This document shows, in pieces, positions 33,023 through 41,620 of a DNA stretch of 64,000 bases (the stretch's first letter is position 1; the number at the start of each line of letters is the position of its first letter). The stretch comes from Chloroflexota bacterium (lineage in GTDB: Bacteria; Chloroflexota; UBA6077; JACCZL01). Under the pieces are notes generated by a model. It had not been told where the DNA came from, did not search any database, and was given only the letters and a program-made list of their open reading frames with translations. The stretch covers positions 62,001 through 126,000 of the forward strand of contig JADZEM010000123.1 of NCBI GenBank assembly GCA_020850535.1. Reading direction: 5' to 3'. The translations under genes were made by a program, and so were the position numbers.

Positions 33023-33319
33023 CGGCGATGGGGAGGCTGGCTCACCGGCCGGCGGGCCGTTCGCGCCCTTCGGCGAGAGCTCGCCTGCGAACTGTCCGAG
33101 CGCCGCGCCCAGACTCTCCAGCGAGACCCCTGGCGTGCCGGTCGAGGCCCGCCGGTTCTCCTCTTCGACTTGTTTCAGCAGCTCGCGTCTGAGCACCGTG
33201 ACTTCGCGCGGGGCGCGGATGCCGACGCGCACCTGCACGCCATCCGACCCGAGCACAACGATCTCGATATCCTTGCCGATCAGGATGCTCTGTCCTGGTC
33301 GCCGACTGAGGACTAGCAT
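32984..33319 (-). CDS. csrA: Carbon storage/flagellin translation regulator CsrA with long tail
   Basis: A 111-residue protein. The first 60 residues are a standard CsrA (MLVLSRRPGQSILIGKDIEI, then VRVGIRAPREVTVLRREL). About 45 Pro/Ala/Ser-rich residues follow that are not part of the RNA-binding fold. CsrA dimers bind GGA motifs in mRNA leaders; in flagellated bacteria with FliW they repress flagellin translation. It overlaps the fliW gene by 7 bp. The last 12 codons lie in the 115-bp repeat that bounds the restriction-modification island, so the tail may have been exchanged by an insertion. Confidence 0.95.
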   Translation of the reverse strand: MLVLSRRPGQSILIGKDIEIVVLGSDGVQVRVGIRAPREVTVLRRELLKQVEEENRRASTGTPGVSLESLGAALGQFAGELSPKGANGPPAGEPASPSPVKSRKMPRAGAA

Positions 33320-33843
33320 GCTCGTCGCCTCCCAGGGCTGCGCTCGACGGTCCCAGGGCCGCCGAACACGGGATACCTGAGCGGGAAGCGCTCATCCGTC
33401 AGGATGACCTGCTTGGCGATGCGCTTCACCGGGTTGAGAATCAAGGGCGCCTGGAGATTCGCCGTCATCGCGCGGACGTCTTCGGGGACCACCAGGATCG
33501 AGAGCACCCGAGCCTCGGAAGGGTCGCTGAGCTGGAGCAGCTCGGCGTCCGGATCGGCGATGTCGAAGGCGTAGTCGGTCACCAGCAGCCCCGGCTCGAT
33601 CACCAGGAACCCGACGAGCGGATCGTGCAGGGACTGGAGCCACGCGAACGGGGCGAGCTTCTGGTCTTCGATCAAGGCGAACCGCTGGTGTCGCTCGAAG
33701 CCCGGCACCCCCTCGGGGAAAGCGATGACGTCGGTCTCGGAGATCTCGATGGTCTCCATCTCGCCGTACCGCGTGGTGCGGATCTCGAACGTCGCTGGAG
33801 CAGCTGCCGGGAGGGTGGTTGGCGTCATCATCATTGCACTCAT
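33313..33843 (-). CDS. fliW: Flagellar assembly factor FliW
   Basis: A 176-residue protein, with family segments IAFPEGVPGFERHQRFALIED, FAWLQSLHDPLVGFLVIEP and APLILNPVKRIAKQVIL. FliW binds CsrA and, in exchange, flagellin, so that flagellin mRNA is translated only when flagellin has been exported. Placed between flgL and csrA, the usual order. ATG 33843 overlaps the flgL stop (TGATG). GTG 33846 or the later ATG cluster near 33834 are alternatives. The C-terminal 12 residues (GTVERSPGRRRAC) are extra. Confidence 0.93.
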   Translation of the reverse strand: MSAMMMTPTTLPAAAPATFEIRTTRYGEMETIEISETDVIAFPEGVPGFERHQRFALIEDQKLAPFAWLQSLHDPLVGFLVIEPGLLVTDYAFDIADPDAELLQLSDPSEARVLSILVVPEDVRAMTANLQAPLILNPVKRIAKQVILTDERFPLRYPVFGGPGTVERSPGRRRAC

Positions 33844-34727
33844 CACCGCAGATAGTCCAGCAGGCTAGGCTGGATCGCCCTTCCCGAAACTTCAAGCGAG
33901 GCTTTGTAGACGGTCTCCTGTACGGAGAACTTGCTGACGGCCTCCACGAGGTCGGCGTCTTCAGACTTGGACCGCAGATCCTGCAAGTTCACCTGCAGCA
34001 GCTCGTGGCGGCCCTGGGCGGCCTCCAGGCGGTTGGTCTTCGCGCCGATCTCCGCGCGCGCCGACATGAGCGTCTGCAGCGCGTTGTCGATGGCCGTGAG
34101 GTCCGCCCCGCCGACCGTCGCCGAGTCGCCAGCGTTCAGATGGTTCTTCAGGTCGAAGAGGGCCGTGATCGCCGGGCCGAGCGTGGCCTGGCCGGGCGTG
34201 TTGATGGTCACGTAGGCGTTGAGGTCGTACTCCCGCTCCATGGTGCCGGTGTCGCCGACGTAGGTGAAGCCGGGGGTGGTCCCCGAGGCCTGGAACGGGT
34301 CAGCGTTGATCAACTCACCAGCGAAGAGCCGCTGGCCGCGCAGCGAGGCGTTGCCCGTGACGATCATCTGCTTGAGCAGGTGATCGACTTCGGAGCCGAT
34401 GGTAGCCATGTCAGCCTGGGTCAGCGTGCCGTTCGCACCCTCGACGGCCAGCTCGCGCGCCCGCTGGAGCAGGTCGCCGGCCTCAGAGAGGGCGTCGTCT
34501 GTGGCGTTGAGCCAGGTGGTGGACGAGTCGATGGTGCGGAGGTACGCTTCGCCAGCGGCGATGTCGCCGTTGTACGTCAGCGTCCGCGCCACCGCCGCCG
34601 GATCGTCAGATGGGCGCGAGAGCTTCTTGCCTGTCGAGATCTCGTTGTGCAGCGACTCCAGCCGGTCCAGGTTGTTGCGAAGATTCCTGATGCTGGTGTC
34701 GGACACCATACCGTGGGTGATTCGCAT
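33843..34727 (-). CDS. flgL: Flagellar hook-filament junction protein FlgL
   Basis: A 294-residue flagellin-like protein with the conserved N-terminal helix region (MRITHGMVSDTSIRNLRNNL, then STGKKLSRPSDDP) and C-terminal helix (LVEAVSKFSVQETVYKASLE). It joins FlgK to the filament. Follows flgK by 31 bp in the flgM-flgN-flgK-flgL-fliW-csrA run. Confidence 0.94.
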   Translation of the reverse strand: MRITHGMVSDTSIRNLRNNLDRLESLHNEISTGKKLSRPSDDPAAVARTLTYNGDIAAGEAYLRTIDSSTTWLNATDDALSEAGDLLQRARELAVEGANGTLTQADMATIGSEVDHLLKQMIVTGNASLRGQRLFAGELINADPFQASGTTPGFTYVGDTGTMEREYDLNAYVTINTPGQATLGPAITALFDLKNHLNAGDSATVGGADLTAIDNALQTLMSARAEIGAKTNRLEAAQGRHELLQVNLQDLRSKSEDADLVEAVSKFSVQETVYKASLEVSGRAIQPSLLDYLR

Positions 34728-34758
34728 CCGTGCGTGCCTCCTATCCTTGTCCCGACAC

Positions 34759-36177
34759 CTAGCGACCGACGATGCCCGTCGCGTTGATCAGCTTGTCGAG
34801 CAGCTCGTCGTAGGCGGTCATGACGCGGGCAGCCGCTTCGTATGCCCGCTGGTAGCGCAGCAGGTTGGTCGCCTCCTCGTCCAGCGAGACGCCGGTCAGG
34901 GACTGGCGGCGGCGCGAGAGCAGGTCCACCAGGGCCTGCTGCGTGTCCGTCTGGTTGGAGGCGCTCTGAGAGTCCGTGCCCAGGCCGGCAACCAGGGCGT
35001 TGTACGCCGATTCCGAGGTGGAGGTGCCAACGGCCAGCGGCGGCGACATCGACGAGCGCAGCGCCACGAGGTCGAGGATGGTCTCGTTGTTGCCCGTCGC
35101 GCCGGCGGTGTCCGAGGCCGCGATCAGCTTCGGGTCTGCCATGATGGCGGCGTTGACCGTGATGGTCGCCGCGTTCGTGCCCGTGAAGAAGGCCACGCCC
35201 GCGTTGCCGTTCTGATCGAAGCCGGTGGCGTGGACCGTGTTGACCGCCGAGATCAGGTTGGCGGCGATGGTGTCCAGCTGTGACTGGTAGCTGGGCACGT
35301 TGGTGTCGCGGGCGGTCAGCTTGCCGGAGATCTCAGCCGTGCCAAGCGTCGCGGCAGGGCCGCCGCTGCCGTAGGTGATGTCCACGTAGTTGCCGTTGCC
35401 GGCGTTCGGCACGGCGAAGAGGTCGGTCTTGCTGGTCGCAGCGTTGACCAGCACCTGCGCGCCCATCAGGACGTTCATCGAGCCGTCGGCGTTCTCGCTG
35501 ACGGTCACGTTCACCAGCTCCGAGAGCCGATCGACCAGGAGATCACGGCGGTCGCGGAAGTCGTTCGCGGTCTGGCCGGTCACTTCGACCTGGACGATGT
35601 TCTGGTTGAGCTGGAGGATCTGGGAGGTGATGTCGTTGATCTTGGTGATGTCGTTCTGGATCTCGCCGTCGAGGACTCCGCGGATGCCCGCGAGCTGGGT
35701 GGCGGTGCGGTTGAACGCATCGGTCAGCGAGATCGCCTGCTGCACCACCGCGGTGCGGACCGGCAGATCGCTGGGATCGCTTGCCAGCTCGTTGAGCACC
35801 TTGTAGTACTCGTTGAAGAGGTTGTTCAGGCCGACGCCTTGCGGCTCGTCCAGCGTGACTTCGACCTGTTCCAGCGCATCCTGGCGGGCCTGGGCGTTCT
35901 TGAGGCCGCCCAGCTCAGTGCGGTACTGGTTGTCCAGAAACTGGTTGCGCGCCCGGGTGACGTCCGCGGCGATGACGCCGGTGCCAAGCTGGCCGGCGGT
36001 CGCAGGACGGTTCATGCCCGGCGCGGTGTACGGTTCGGTGGTGACCAGTTGGACGTTCTGTCGGCTGTAGCCCTCGGTGTTCGCGTTGGCGACGTTGTGG
36101 TTGGTGACGTCGAGGCCCATCTGCTGAGCCTGCAACGCGCGAAGGGCGAGGTCGAGCCCAAAGAATGCGCTGGACAT
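34759..36177 (-). CDS. flgK: Flagellar hook-associated protein FlgK
   Basis: A 472-residue HAP1. The N-terminal signature is LDLALRALQAQQMGLDVTNHNVANANTEGYSRQ without gaps, the middle has LNQNIVQVEVTGQTANDFRDRRDLLVDRLSE, and the C-terminal LDEEATNLLRYQRAYEAAARVMTAYDELLDKL segment forms the D0 helix. Shorter in the central domain than enterobacterial FlgK (about 547), which is common. It caps the hook before filament assembly. Confidence 0.95.
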   Translation of the reverse strand: MSSAFFGLDLALRALQAQQMGLDVTNHNVANANTEGYSRQNVQLVTTEPYTAPGMNRPATAGQLGTGVIAADVTRARNQFLDNQYRTELGGLKNAQARQDALEQVEVTLDEPQGVGLNNLFNEYYKVLNELASDPSDLPVRTAVVQQAISLTDAFNRTATQLAGIRGVLDGEIQNDITKINDITSQILQLNQNIVQVEVTGQTANDFRDRRDLLVDRLSELVNVTVSENADGSMNVLMGAQVLVNAATSKTDLFAVPNAGNGNYVDITYGSGGPAATLGTAEISGKLTARDTNVPSYQSQLDTIAANLISAVNTVHATGFDQNGNAGVAFFTGTNAATITVNAAIMADPKLIAASDTAGATGNNETILDLVALRSSMSPPLAVGTSTSESAYNALVAGLGTDSQSASNQTDTQQALVDLLSRRRQSLTGVSLDEEATNLLRYQRAYEAAARVMTAYDELLDKLINATGIVGR

Positions 36178-36203
36178 GGAGCCTCCTTGCTACGTCGTCT
36201 GCG

Positions 36204-36794
36204 CTAGTGCGCGGGCGACTCCGGCGTCCCATCCTGATCCGACTGTGCTGGCCGCTGGCCGCGCAGCTCGGTGGACGCCGGGTTGGTGAAGCCAGCGTAT
36301 CCACGCCGGGCCGCCAGCTGGCGGCGAGCCTTCACCGGGTCATAGATGCTGTCAGCGCCACTGCGGCGCTCGACGATCCTCCGTGTACGATGGGCGACAT
36401 CGATGGCGGCGCTCAGCAGCTCGGCGTTGCGCGCGCCCTGCTCGCGCAGCTCGCGGACGAGCCGGGCGATCTTGGTGAGCATCTGGCCCAGCCGCACGCG
36501 CTCCGACGGGGCGATGTCGGCCGCCTGGAGGACGGACCGCAGCCCCTGCACGCCGAGCTCGGCTTCGAGATCGTTCTGGATGACCTGCCGACGCCCTTCG
36601 AGCAGGGCGATCCGGGCGCTGCTCTCCTCGATGACCGTGGTGGTGACGACGATGGCGCCCAGGTCGCCGGTCACGACCACCTGGCGCTGCTCGCGCTGGG
36701 CCTGCTGCAGGCGTTCGAGCGCCGGCATCAGGGGGGTCAGGACCGCTTCCAGCTCGGCAAGCCGGAAGGCTGCGCCGCCCGTCTCGGTGGCCAT
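36204..36794 (-). CDS. flgN: FlgN-like flagellar export chaperone
   Basis: A 196-residue helical protein starting 1 nt after the flgM stop. Predicted coiled-coil segments (LAELEAVLTPLMPALERLQQ, REQRQVVVTGDLGAIVVTT, LTKIARLVRELREQGARNAEL) and the position between flgM and flgK fit FlgN, the export chaperone of FlgK and FlgL. The C-terminal 50 residues (SIYDPVKARRQLAARRGYAG) are basic and probably flexible. Sequence identity to known FlgN is low, so the name rests on both fold pattern and context. Confidence 0.75.
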   Translation of the reverse strand: MATETGGAAFRLAELEAVLTPLMPALERLQQAQREQRQVVVTGDLGAIVVTTTVIEESSARIALLEGRRQVIQNDLEAELGVQGLRSVLQAADIAPSERVRLGQMLTKIARLVRELREQGARNAELLSAAIDVAHRTRRIVERRSGADSIYDPVKARRQLAARRGYAGFTNPASTELRGQRPAQSDQDGTPESPAH

Positions 36795-36795
36795 C

Positions 36796-37107
36796 CTAGA
36801 CGTCCGAGCCTTCGAGCAGCTTGCGCGCGAGCATCTGCGGCGAGACGGAGTACGTCCCATCCTCGATGCGCTTCTTGATATCGGCAACCCGCTCCGCACG
36901 AACCTCCGGAGCCTCGTCAACTGCCTGCCGCGCACGTGCCAGCTCGCGGGAGCGATCGGAGATCTCCACCGTGTCCGAGGCCGGGCGCACGCGCTCGGCG
37001 TCTGCCTTCGGGGCGGTCTCCTGTGCGAGTCGCTCAGCCCGGCGGGCAGCCAGGTGGCTGTTGACCGCTGGGTCGTTCTGGCGCTGATTGATCCGTTCGA
37101 TGTCCAT
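36796..37107 (-). CDS. flgM: Anti-sigma-28 factor FlgM
   Basis: A 103-residue protein with the family pattern: disordered N-terminal half, then DTVEISDRSRELARARQAV and ERVADIKKRIEDGTYSVSPQMLARKLLE, the C-terminal sigma-binding helices. It holds FliA inactive until exported through the finished hook. First gene of the late operon; its partner sigma factor is encoded at 39591-40379. Confidence 0.93.
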   Translation of the reverse strand: MDIERINQRQNDPAVNSHLAARRAERLAQETAPKADAERVRPASDTVEISDRSRELARARQAVDEAPEVRAERVADIKKRIEDGTYSVSPQMLARKLLEGSDV

Positions 37108-37187
37108 GTGGGTCTTCCCCTTACGGGTACATCCTTGTCTGAGTCAGATCCCCTCGCGGGTGCATCCTGCAGTTATCCTCACTCAGA

Positions 37188-37214
37188 TCATCGGCGGGTT
37201 GCGCGGCGTGAATA
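37188..37214 (-). promoter_or_regulatory. Possible sigma-28 promoter upstream of flgM
   Basis: On the minus strand TATT-N15-GCCGATGA resembles the sigma-28 consensus (TAAA-N15-GCCGATAA), 80 bp before flgM. The -10-like element fits 7 of 8, the -35 element only 2 of 4. Confidence 0.35.
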
Positions 37215-37275
37215 GGGTCCGGAGGTACTATTTGGGCTAGTCGCCAGTCCCGAATGGGTCAGTACTTTCGTTCGT

Positions 37276-38061
37276 CTATGACCGCCGCAGGTTGTTGGCG
37301 TCCTGCAGCATCTCATCGACCGTCTTCATGGCCCGCACGTTCAGCTCGTAGGCGCGCTGGGCCTGCACGACCCGCAGATACTCTTCTCGTGGATCGATGT
37401 TTGACGACTCGATGATCCCGCTCACCAGCACGCCGACGCCGGGGTCGCCGGCCTGGCCCTCGAGCGGCAGGCCGGAGGCGGTAGACGGGAGCAAGAGGTT
37501 CTGCCCGATCTGGAGCAGCCCCTCGGGGTTCTCGAAGCGGACGATCTTGAGCTTGCCGACGTTCTGTCGGATGCCCTCCGTCGAGACGGCGAGAACCGAG
37601 CCGTCCGGCTGGATCTCGACGGAGGCACTGTCCAGCGGCACGCGAACCTCGGGGGAGAGGGCGGAGCCAGTGACGGTCATCAGGCGGCCTTCGCTGTCCA
37701 TGTGGAGCGAGCCGCCGCGCGTGTAGGCGTTCTGCCCGTTCGGCATGGTGACTTCGAAGAAGCCGTCGCCGTCAATGGCGACGTCCAGCGGCTCACCCGT
37801 CGCCATGAACATGCCCTGGCTCAGGTTCTGGAGGTTGGCGGCGACGGTCACGCCCCGGCCGCTCTCACGGGCGTCGGCCTGGACGTTGCCTTCGCCGTCC
37901 GCGACGCCCAGGTAGCGCAGCTCGGGGGCCAGCTCGATGAACGAGACGCGCTGGCTCTTGCTGCCGGGGATCTGCATCTTGGTGAGGTTGTCGGCAGCCA
38001 CGTCGAGCGCGCGCTGCTGCGCGAGCATCCCGGAGACGGCCGTTCGGAGCGATGACCACAT
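37276..38061 (-). CDS. flgG: Flagellar basal-body rod protein FlgG-like
   Basis: A 261-residue rod/hook-family protein: N-terminal LRTAVSGMLAQQRALDVAADNL (the usual NNLAN motif reads DNLTK), central GEPLDVAIDGDGFFEV and YTRGGSLHMDSEGRL, C-terminal SNIDPREEYLRVVQAQRAYELN plus VDEMLQDANNL. It forms part of the rod. A second paralogue lies directly upstream in the operon. Which is FlgF and which FlgG is decided only by order and similarity, so the names could be swapped. Confidence 0.85.
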   Translation of the reverse strand: MWSSLRTAVSGMLAQQRALDVAADNLTKMQIPGSKSQRVSFIELAPELRYLGVADGEGNVQADARESGRGVTVAANLQNLSQGMFMATGEPLDVAIDGDGFFEVTMPNGQNAYTRGGSLHMDSEGRLMTVTGSALSPEVRVPLDSASVEIQPDGSVLAVSTEGIRQNVGKLKIVRFENPEGLLQIGQNLLLPSTASGLPLEGQAGDPGVGVLVSGIIESSNIDPREEYLRVVQAQRAYELNVRAMKTVDEMLQDANNLRRS

Positions 38062-38090
38062 AGCGTTGCTGCCTCCTTGCGCGCTTCCCG

Positions 38091-38852
38091 CTAGACCGGC
38101 TTCGCGATCTCGTTGACGGCCCGCCCGAGAAGCTCGTCCTGGTACTGCATGAGCCGCTGCCCGGCCTGGTAGGCCCGCTGCAGCTCGAGCATGGTGGTCT
38201 GCGCGCCGGCCATGTCCACGTTTGAGACTTCGATGAAGTTCTGGTGAACGGCCGAGGCGGCAGACGGCGTGGGCTGATCGCCGTCGATGCGCGGCGCGAA
38301 CTGGTTGCTGCCGACCTTCTTGAGCGGCTGATCCAGGCTGAACTCGACCATCGCAAGCTGACCGATCACCTGTCCCTCGACGCGCATCGCGCCGGTCGTG
38401 TCCACGGTCAGCCGGCCGCCGGGAATGGTGATCGGGTTGCCGTCCGTGCCCAGCACGAGGTGGCCTTCGCTGGTGGTCAGGCGACCGCTGGCATCCCGCG
38501 TGAAGCCACCGTCGCGGGTGTAGCGGATGCCGTCCGGGGCGCGGACGGTGAAGAAGCCCGGCCCCTCAATCGCCATGTCGAGGGCGCGGCCGGTATCCTG
38601 GAGCGCCCCCTGCGTGAAGTCGATCATCGGCTCTTCGGCGATGGACGCCATGCCCAGCTCGCCAAGCTGCGAGTTGCCAGGCGGCGCGACGACACCGTTC
38701 TGGAGGACCATCACCTCGTCGAACGTCGAAAGCCCGGAGCGGTCCTGCTTGAAGCCGACCGTCTGCGCGTTCGCCAGGTTGTTGGTCACGAACTCCATGC
38801 GCCGCATCGAGGCAAGCATCCCCGAGGCGGCCGTGTACAGTCCCCGAATCAC
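38091..38852 (-). CDS. flgF: Flagellar basal-body rod protein FlgF-like
   Basis: A 253-residue rod protein: MIRGLYTAASGMLASMRRME, VTNNLANAQTVGFKQD, ALDMAIEGPGFFTV and C-terminal NVDMAGAQTTMLELQRAYQAGQRLMQYQDEL. Located 29 bp before flgG and downstream of the LPxTG protein gene. The P- and L-ring genes flgH/flgI are not in the window, in line with a single-membrane cell, but absence here is not proof. Confidence 0.87.
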   Translation of the reverse strand: MIRGLYTAASGMLASMRRMEFVTNNLANAQTVGFKQDRSGLSTFDEVMVLQNGVVAPPGNSQLGELGMASIAEEPMIDFTQGALQDTGRALDMAIEGPGFFTVRAPDGIRYTRDGGFTRDASGRLTTSEGHLVLGTDGNPITIPGGRLTVDTTGAMRVEGQVIGQLAMVEFSLDQPLKKVGSNQFAPRIDGDQPTPSAASAVHQNFIEVSNVDMAGAQTTMLELQRAYQAGQRLMQYQDELLGRAVNEIAKPV

Positions 38853-38866
38853 CGATCTATCCTCTC

Positions 38867-39523
38867 TTATGCGCGGCGGGCGCCGGCCCGTCCGAGCGCG
38901 AAGCCGATCCCGCCAACGGCCAGCAGGGCCAGCAGGAGCAGCCCGCCGGTGCTCAGGCCGAGCGTGCCGGATGGCGTGCCAGGAGCGTTGCCGCCGGTGT
39001 TCGGCAGCACCTTCGGCTGGGGGGCGCCTGCGCCGCTCGGGTTCGCCATCGAGAACCGGCCGGCAATGGCGCGCTTCTCGCTGGGGGCGGCCGGCTGCGA
39101 GTCCTTGGCCTCGACGGTCAGGACGATGAGGTTCCAGTCCCGCTCGGGGATGCCTTCCTTCACGACGGTGTCGATCTTGGCGCGGCCGGCGTCATCCACC
39201 TGGAAGCCGACGAGGCGCTGGCGGTTGCCGCTGCCGTCGCTGATCCAGGCGTGGTACTCCTCGTTGTCCGCGAGCTTCTGGAGGTTGGCCGTCTCCAGGC
39301 GCAGCTCGGCCTCGCTGGTGATCATCTCACCGGTGGCGATGGCGTTCCGCGCGCCGAAGTTGGAGACACCGTCCAGATAGGTCAGCTGCAGCCTGATCGG
39401 CGTGCCGTTGGCCAGCACGGTGGGCGCCACCGTGCCCCAGGCCAGCACCAGCGACAGCAGTGCGGCCCCCGCCAAGAGCGCCAACCGGACACGCTCCCCC
39501 ACCCTGTTCCCTACACGAAGCAT
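38867..39523 (-). CDS. Exported RskA-like domain protein with LPNTG anchor
   Basis: A 218-residue protein with a GAGGAGG site before ATG 39523. A signal peptide (LALLAGAALLSLVLAWGTVA) is followed by a domain whose YHAWISDGSGNRQRLVGFQVD...AKIDTV...WNLIVLTVEAKDSQPAAP pattern resembles the extracellular part of RskA-type anti-sigma-K factors. The C-terminus has LPNTGG, a Gly/Thr/Ser spacer, a hydrophobic helix (GGLLLLALLAVGGIGFALG) and RAGARRA, a sortase-type sorting signal. It sits between fliA and flgF on the same strand. Whether it belongs to motility (for example surface anchoring) is unknown. Confidence 0.65.
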   Translation of the reverse strand: MLRVGNRVGERVRLALLAGAALLSLVLAWGTVAPTVLANGTPIRLQLTYLDGVSNFGARNAIATGEMITSEAELRLETANLQKLADNEEYHAWISDGSGNRQRLVGFQVDDAGRAKIDTVVKEGIPERDWNLIVLTVEAKDSQPAAPSEKRAIAGRFSMANPSGAGAPQPKVLPNTGGNAPGTPSGTLGLSTGGLLLLALLAVGGIGFALGRAGARRA

Positions 39524-39590
39524 CGATCCTCCTCGCGATCTCAGCGCCACAGCAACGGGAACGTGGCAGCGCGCGCGTGTGGGACGGCGC

Positions 39591-40379
39591 TCATGCCGCA
39601 ACCGGCTGGGCGATGTTCGCGCGCAGGGCGGCCCGCAGCTTGAAGACGGCCGCGGCATGCAGCTGGCTGACGCGCGATGTTGACACTCCCAGCACTTCGC
39701 TGATTTCCTTGAGCGTCAACTCCTCATAGTAGTACAGGTTTATGACCAACCGGTCGCGCTCGGAGAGGGCCTGGATGGCCTGCACGAGCGCCTCGTACAG
39801 CTGTTGCCGCTCGACTTGCATCTCCACGCCGGGGGTGTCCTCGTCGGCGATCTGTTCCAGCAGGGAGGGGCGGTCCCCCTCGCTGCCAGCGTCGCCGCCG
39901 GACGGGTTGCTGAGCGAGACGACGGAGAGACTGGCGTCCACCATCGCCTGATTCAGCTCCTCGTTGCTGATGCCCATGTGCCGAGCCAGCTCACGGTTCG
40001 TGGGCATGCGGCCATGCTGCTGCAGCAGCTCGTCGTAGGCGTGGTCGAGATCGCGCGCCCGCTTGGAGGCATCCCGCGAGAGCTGCTGGAGGCTCCGGAT
40101 CGCATCGAGGATCGCGCCCTTGATGCGGCGAATCGCGTAGGTCTCGAACTTGACGCCGACCGTCGGGTCGTAGCGGTCAACGGCCTGGATCAGCCCGACG
40201 GTGCCGTACCCGATGATGTCCTCGGAGCCAAGCACACCCGGCATGCTGACGGCCATCCGGCCGACAACGTACTTCACGAGCGGCGCGTACTGGACGATCA
40301 TGCGCTCACGAAGGGCCGAGTCCCGGGTGGCGCAGAAGGTTGTCCACAGCTCTTCGAGGTCAGCGGTTGTCTGCGTCAC
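39591..40379 (-). CDS. fliA: Flagellar sigma factor FliA/WhiG (sigma-28)
   Basis: A 262-residue sigma-70-family factor of group 3: region 2 with YAPLVKYVVGRMAVSMP...EDIIGYGTVGLIQAVDRYDP and FETYAIRRIKGAILDAIRSLQQLS, region 3 with GRMPTNRELARHMGISNEEL, and region 4 with LSERDRLVINLYYYEELTLKEIS plus VLGVSTSRVSQLHAAAV. It directs transcription of late flagellar genes and is inhibited by FlgM (36796-37107). Three bp after the preceding gene's stop, so in the export-gate operon. Confidence 0.95.
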   Translation of the reverse strand: MTQTTADLEELWTTFCATRDSALRERMIVQYAPLVKYVVGRMAVSMPGVLGSEDIIGYGTVGLIQAVDRYDPTVGVKFETYAIRRIKGAILDAIRSLQQLSRDASKRARDLDHAYDELLQQHGRMPTNRELARHMGISNEELNQAMVDASLSVVSLSNPSGGDAGSEGDRPSLLEQIADEDTPGVEMQVERQQLYEALVQAIQALSERDRLVINLYYYEELTLKEISEVLGVSTSRVSQLHAAAVFKLRAALRANIAQPVAA

Positions 40380-40382
40380 CGT

Positions 40383-40865
40383 TTACTCCTTTCCGCCAGG
40401 GCCAGCCGACTTTGCGGCGGTGGATGGCTGCTCGGCGGCGGGCTTCGGCGAGGCTGGCGCCTGCGGATCGAGGCCGGCGTTCGAGAGATACTCGCGAACG
40501 GCGCCTGAGCGCGCCATCGCGACGATCTGACTGTCGTTGAGGACCAGCCGCTTCTCGTCAGCGATGATGCCGACGGCCACGCGGGCCAGGACGGCCAGCA
40601 CCAGGCTGGCGCCGCCGGCGCTGAGGAGGGCCATCTCTGGCTCCACCCCGGACACCAGGCCCGAGACGTAGAGCGCGACGAAGATCAGCAAGATTGATGG
40701 ATAGAGAATCGAGGTCAGGCGCCACTTCAGCTCGTTGGGCCGCTGCGCCTTCTCCTGCATCTCGGCGAGCATCGCCTCGATATCGGTCGCACCGTCGCCG
40801 GCCATGGCCGCCTGGTCTGGCAGTCCCGCTGGATCGGTGCTCGGCATGCCGGTTTGTGTAGCCAT
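40383..40865 (-). CDS. Two-helix membrane protein within flagellar operon
   Basis: A 160-residue protein of unknown family: N-terminal 50 residues polar, two hydrophobic helices (ILYPSILLIFVALYVSGLV and MALLSAGGASLVLAVLARVAVGII) and a cytoplasmic C-terminal part with MARSGAVREYLSNAGLD and a Pro/Ala tail. Its start overlaps the pilZ gene stop by 1 bp (TAATG) and its stop is 3 bp before fliA, so it is cotranslated with flagellar regulators. A flagellar or motility role is inferred only from context. Confidence 0.7.
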   Translation of the reverse strand: MATQTGMPSTDPAGLPDQAAMAGDGATDIEAMLAEMQEKAQRPNELKWRLTSILYPSILLIFVALYVSGLVSGVEPEMALLSAGGASLVLAVLARVAVGIIADEKRLVLNDSQIVAMARSGAVREYLSNAGLDPQAPASPKPAAEQPSTAAKSAGPGGKE

Positions 40866-41620
40866 TACAGCAGACCTCGACGGCGGCGCTCACGCTGGAC
40901 GTCGAGCGCGAAGCGGATGATCCGCTCCTGCGCCGCGCGCGGCATGTCCAGGAAGGCGACGCCAATTTCGCATTCGAGTGTGGGTTCGATTCCGGTATCG
41001 ATCAGGCGCACCACCCGGGCGCGCAGGCTGAGCGGCGCGGACAGCTCCGGCAGTGCGATGACTTTCCCACTGAACGATGGTTGCGGCGTGGGCGGGACGA
41101 TCTCTCGCTCGCTACGTGGCAGCGCGAGGTCGATCTCCAGCTCGTCGCCGGGCTCCAGCAGCAGGTTGGCCCGCCCACGCAGGCCGCCGGCGCTCAGATC
41201 GCGAACGTCGATATGGAGCGGATGCTCCATCGCCTCGTCCAGATCGACGTGGTGGGTGGCCGAGCCGAGGTAGTAGGCCCAGGCTTCGGCCGAGACCGGC
41301 ACCCGCACGTAGGCGCGCTTCTGAATGCGCTCCAGGTCACGAACCGCCAGCCCGTAGAGCGGCTCCGGGTCCAGCCGGGCGAAGGCCACCTTCGCGTGGA
41401 TCTGGTAGGCCGCGTCCATGTAGCGCCAGGTGTGGCAGGTGACCTCTTCGCCCGGCTCGACTTGCACGCGCGGCGCGGCTGGGGGCGCGCCCTCGACCCA
41501 GACGGTCTGCTGGTCCACCCGATGCACCAGCGTGCGGTACCAGCGGCGGGCGTCGGCCGGGCCCGTCCCGAGGATCACGGGCTGACCGGCTTCGAAGGGA
41601 AGGGCTACGGTCCCGTTCAC
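40865..41620 (-). CDS. YcgR/PilZ-domain c-di-GMP receptor
   Basis: A 251-residue protein: an N-terminal YcgR-like domain (residues about 5-95) and a C-terminal PilZ domain with both ligand motifs, RxxxR in QKRAYVRVP and D-x-S-x-x-G in DVRDLSAGGLRG. It should bind cyclic di-GMP and slow the flagellar motor or affect motility. The GTG start overlaps the flhA stop by 4 bp. Located between flhA and fliA. Confidence 0.85.
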   Translation of the reverse strand: MNGTVALPFEAGQPVILGTGPADARRWYRTLVHRVDQQTVWVEGAPPAAPRVQVEPGEEVTCHTWRYMDAAYQIHAKVAFARLDPEPLYGLAVRDLERIQKRAYVRVPVSAEAWAYYLGSATHHVDLDEAMEHPLHIDVRDLSAGGLRGRANLLLEPGDELEIDLALPRSEREIVPPTPQPSFSGKVIALPELSAPLSLRARVVRLIDTGIEPTLECEIGVAFLDMPRAAQERIIRFALDVQRERRRRGLL

